From Burkholderiaceae bacterium (GTDB lineage: Bacteria > Pseudomonadota > Gammaproteobacteria > Burkholderiales > Burkholderiaceae_D), in the NCBI GenBank assembly GCA_023653025.1, contig JAMNXS010000029.1:1-34421 (forward strand): a DNA stretch of 34,421 nucleotides. Direction: 5' to 3'. Made by a program: the position numbers and the translations under genes. How positions within the stretch are numbered: the first letter of the stretch is position 1; every line of letters starts with the position of its first letter. A model generated the notes under the pieces. It made no database searches. It was given only the letters and a program-made list of their open reading frames with translations, and was not told the DNA's origin. Below are positions 32,375-34,421 of the stretch, piece by piece.

Positions 32375-32605
32375 TTACTTCTTTTTCGGGGCGCCGGCGC
32401 CCTTGAGCATGTTTTTCACCATCAGGACCACGCGGCCCTTCTCTTTCTCGGTCAGGTACTTGACCAGCACCAGCTTGTCGTCATAGCTCTTGGCGCTCGA
32501 CAGCATCTCGCTGGGCAGCGCGGCCTTCTTCTTCGGCTTGAACTTCTTTTTCATCGCCTCGAGGTCATCGGGCGTCATGTCGGGCTTTTGCTCTTCCGGC
32601 ATCAT
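32375..32605 (-). CDS. Small FliF-tail-like protein between fliF and fliG
   Basis: This 76-residue product repeats the FliG-binding C-terminus of the adjacent FliF. Aligned by eye, its residues 13-69 match the last 56 residues of FliF with about 26 identities and one gap: DDL and KPKK in the linker, then ML..A.SYDDK, then GRV.L..KNM. It lacks the FliF ring-building domains and both membrane segments, and ends in a basic tail (GAGAPKKK). It starts at ATG 32605 (or the next codon), 31 bases after the fliF stop, and ends 39 bases before fliG; the ribosome-binding site is weak. The sequence similarity is direct; the inference is that it binds the FliG N-terminal domain. I know of no named family for it. 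Its coding character and its place inside the operon argue against a random open frame. Confidence 0.8.
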   Translation of the reverse strand: MMPEEQKPDMTPDDLEAMKKKFKPKKKAALPSEMLSSAKSYDDKLVLVKYLTEKEKGRVVLMVKNMLKGAGAPKKK

Positions 32606-32636
32606 TGTTCCAATTCTTGTAATTTCTTCGTCGCGC

Positions 32637-34421
32637 TCAGTTGCGGACCATGTTCTTCAGCACCAGCGCCACCCGGCCCGACTCCTGCGAGACCAGCATG
32701 CGGATCAGGGCGACCTTGTCATCATAGCTGTTCGCGGTGTCCAGCATGTCGGCCGTGAAGGTCGGCTTCTTCGGCTTCATGGCCTGCATGCGGGCACGCA
32801 GGTCGTCCAGGCTTTCGCCTTCCTCGAGCTCGACTTCGCCCTCGGCCAGTTCTTCGTCGTCGCCTTCCTCGCCCTCGCCGCCTTCTGCGGCAGGTCCGGC
32901 CAGCTGCAGCGCTTCTTCGGCGGCCTTCGCCTCTTCGGCCGCCTTGGCCTCGGCGGCGGCTTTCGCCTCTTCCTCGGCCTTGGCCGCCAGTTCCGCCCTC
33001 GCGGCCTCGGCCGCCTTGTCCTCGAGCGCCTTCAGTTCTTCCGGGGTCGGGCCCGGCGGCGGCAGGATCTGCTGCGTGATCGTCGGGCCCTTGACCATCG
33101 GACGCACGACGGCCAGCAGGAAGACGATGATCACGAAGGCAGCGATTGCGATCTTGATGACGTTCTGGATGTCCGGATCCGCATACCAGGGCTTCGGCGG
33201 CTCGGGAGCGAGCGTCTCGAAGCGGGCCGGTGCCACGGTCACCACATCGCCGCGCTCTTCGTTGTAGCCGACGGCGCTGCGCACGAGGTTGAGCATGCGG
33301 TCGAGTTCCTGCTGCGTGTACGGCTGCGTGGTCGGGGCGCCCGGGGGTAGCGGCTTGCCGTCGGCCGGCGGCGGCGCCGGGCGCTCGGCGACGACCACGG
33401 CGACGGTGACGCGCGAGATCTGGCCCGGCGAATTTTTCACATGCCGCACCTGCCTATCCATCTCGAAATTGCGGGTCGAGCGTGTGGTCGTGATCTCGTT
33501 GGTCGCCGGCTTCTGCTCGTCGGTGTTGGTGTTTTTAGTCAGGTCGGCATCCGGCGGCGGCGAGTTCGTCATCGCGCCCGGAATGCCCTCCGGATCGAGC
33601 TTGAACTTGCGCTCGGTGGTCAGTGCCTCGGAACGCGGCTTGACGCCCTTGTCCTGATTATCGAAGTCTTCGGTCGTGGTCTCGACCTGCGTGTAGTCCA
33701 TCGTCAGGTTGACCTGCGCCTGCACGGCGGCCTCGCCGACCACCGGCGCAAGCAAATCGACCACGCGGTTCTTGTAGGTTTCCTCGGTGCGCTGCTTGTG
33801 CGACATCTGCGCGACCGACAGGCCCATCGCCGCATCGACCGGGTTGTCGGCGGTCAGCAGGTTGCCCTGGTCATCGACCACGGACACGTTCTCCGGCGTG
33901 AGGTAGGGCACGCTGGACGACACCAGATGCACAATGGCCTTCACCTGCGGCGTCGACACGCCGCGGCCGGTATGCGGCGTCACCACCACCGAAGCCTTCG
34001 GCGTGGCGCGCTCGCGCACGAACACCGACTGCTTCGGCAGCGCCAGATGGACGCGCGCGGCCTTGATGGTCGAAATCTGCATGATGCTGCGCGAGAGTTC
34101 CTGCTCGATCGCGGTGTTGTACTGCACCTGCTCCATGAACTGGCTGGTCGTCATCGACGACTTTTCCTTCAGCGACTCCATGCCGATCGGCTGCGCTTCC
34201 TTCGGTATGCCCTGCCCGGCCAGGAAAATCCGTGCCTCGTGATAACGCGCCTCCGGCACCGTGATCTGGCCGCTGCTGGTATCGACCCGCGGCTTGAAGT
34301 CGCCGGCCTTCAGCGCCTCGATGGCGGCCTGCTTGTCGGTCTCGGTCATGCCCGGCATGATCGGGCGGTACGGCGTGCTCTGCGTGAACTGGAGTGCGGT
34401 CGCCACGATCACCAGCAGCAG
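32637..34421 (-). CDS. fliF: Flagellar MS-ring protein FliF (5' end outside window)
   Basis: The reading frame is open to the window edge at 34421, so the N-terminus (cytoplasmic start and part of TM1) is missing; the visible part has 594 residues. It begins in TM1 (LLLVIVATALQF), followed by ring-building motifs: FLAGQGIPKEAQPIGMESL, EQELSRSIMQISTIKAARVH and VRERATPKASVVV. TM2 is VIKIAIAAFVIIVFLLAVV. After TM2 comes an unusually long Ala/Glu-rich segment (repeats of AKAAEEAKAAEEA and an acidic GEEGDDEELAEGEVELEEGE stretch) and then the FliG-binding tail ML..ANSYDDK...GRVALVLKNM. With the missing start it would exceed 620 residues, against 560 in Salmonella. It heads the visible operon. Confidence 0.95.
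   Translation of the reverse strand: MLLVIVATALQFTQSTPYRPIMPGMTETDKQAAIEALKAGDFKPRVDTSSGQITVPEARYHEARIFLAGQGIPKEAQPIGMESLKEKSSMTTSQFMEQVQYNTAIEQELSRSIMQISTIKAARVHLALPKQSVFVRERATPKASVVVTPHTGRGVSTPQVKAIVHLVSSSVPYLTPENVSVVDDQGNLLTADNPVDAAMGLSVAQMSHKQRTEETYKNRVVDLLAPVVGEAAVQAQVNLTMDYTQVETTTEDFDNQDKGVKPRSEALTTERKFKLDPEGIPGAMTNSPPPDADLTKNTNTDEQKPATNEITTTRSTRNFEMDRQVRHVKNSPGQISRVTVAVVVAERPAPPPADGKPLPPGAPTTQPYTQQELDRMLNLVRSAVGYNEERGDVVTVAPARFETLAPEPPKPWYADPDIQNVIKIAIAAFVIIVFLLAVVRPMVKGPTITQQILPPPGPTPEELKALEDKAAEAARAELAAKAEEEAKAAAEAKAAEEAKAAEEALQLAGPAAEGGEGEEGDDEELAEGEVELEEGESLDDLRARMQAMKPKKPTFTADMLDTANSYDDKVALIRMLVSQESGRVALVLKNMVRN

Overview
The window is GC-rich (one sampled line, 26641-26700, has 42 G+C in 60 bases) and densely coded. 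Gene content points to a free-living, flagellated, aerobic Gram-negative proteobacterium, most likely a betaproteobacterium: heavy-metal RND efflux, a chemoreceptor, an outer-membrane barrel protein, a fliF-fliG-fliH-fliI-fliJ order, and REP-like repeats containing the core AGGGCGGGTAGAGCG. The genus cannot be fixed from what is visible. No rRNA, tRNA, prophage, IS element or CRISPR array was seen.

Layout, left to right. (1) 1-1873: an unknown protein with a recurring FPRGTS module, then a small secreted outer-membrane barrel protein closed by a good terminator. (2) 2083-7770: a three-gene heavy-metal efflux operon (outer-membrane factor, lipoprotein adaptor, CzcA-type pump). (3) 7814-10389: a diacylglycerol-kinase-fold lipid kinase whose stop overlaps the start of a class III adenylate cyclase. 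(4) 10429-15038, minus strand: a membrane-anchored GltB-like flavoprotein, a 2-keto-4-pentenoate hydratase homologue with a signal peptide, and a methyl-accepting chemotaxis protein. (5) 15233-18415: a voltage-gated-type K+ channel divergent from a Kef/YbaL-type cation/proton antiporter. (6) 18388-20729, minus strand: four overlapping genes, YefM/Phd antitoxin, YoeB toxin, exported alpha/beta hydrolase and SAM methyltransferase. (7) 20855-24871: an MHS-family transporter divergent from an NnrU-like membrane protein, then a second hydratase-fold enzyme and a Dps ferritin. (8) 24945-25976: an orphan gene of clearly lower GC, probably acquired by transfer, with a perfect inverted repeat just upstream. 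(9) 26205-27467: a putative Na+/H+ antiporter. (10) 27468-28135: a gene-free repeat cluster between convergent genes, with six direct copies on an exact 65-base period and four inverted copies. (11) 28136-34421, minus strand: fliF (5' end beyond the window), a small gene, fliG, fliH, fliI, fliJ, which encode the MS ring, rotor switch and export ATPase complex.

The best candidate for something undescribed is the small gene at 32375-32605 between fliF and fliG. Its 76-residue product repeats the FliG-binding tail of the neighbouring FliF (about 26 identities in 56 aligned positions by eye) without the ring domains or membrane segments, so it looks like a free FliG ligand encoded inside the rotor operon. 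Other points worth a second look are the translationally chained toxin-antitoxin/hydrolase/methyltransferase unit, the 65-base repeat cluster, the low-GC orphan with its putative operator, the exported hydratase, and the second hydratase with Gln in a metal-ligand position.
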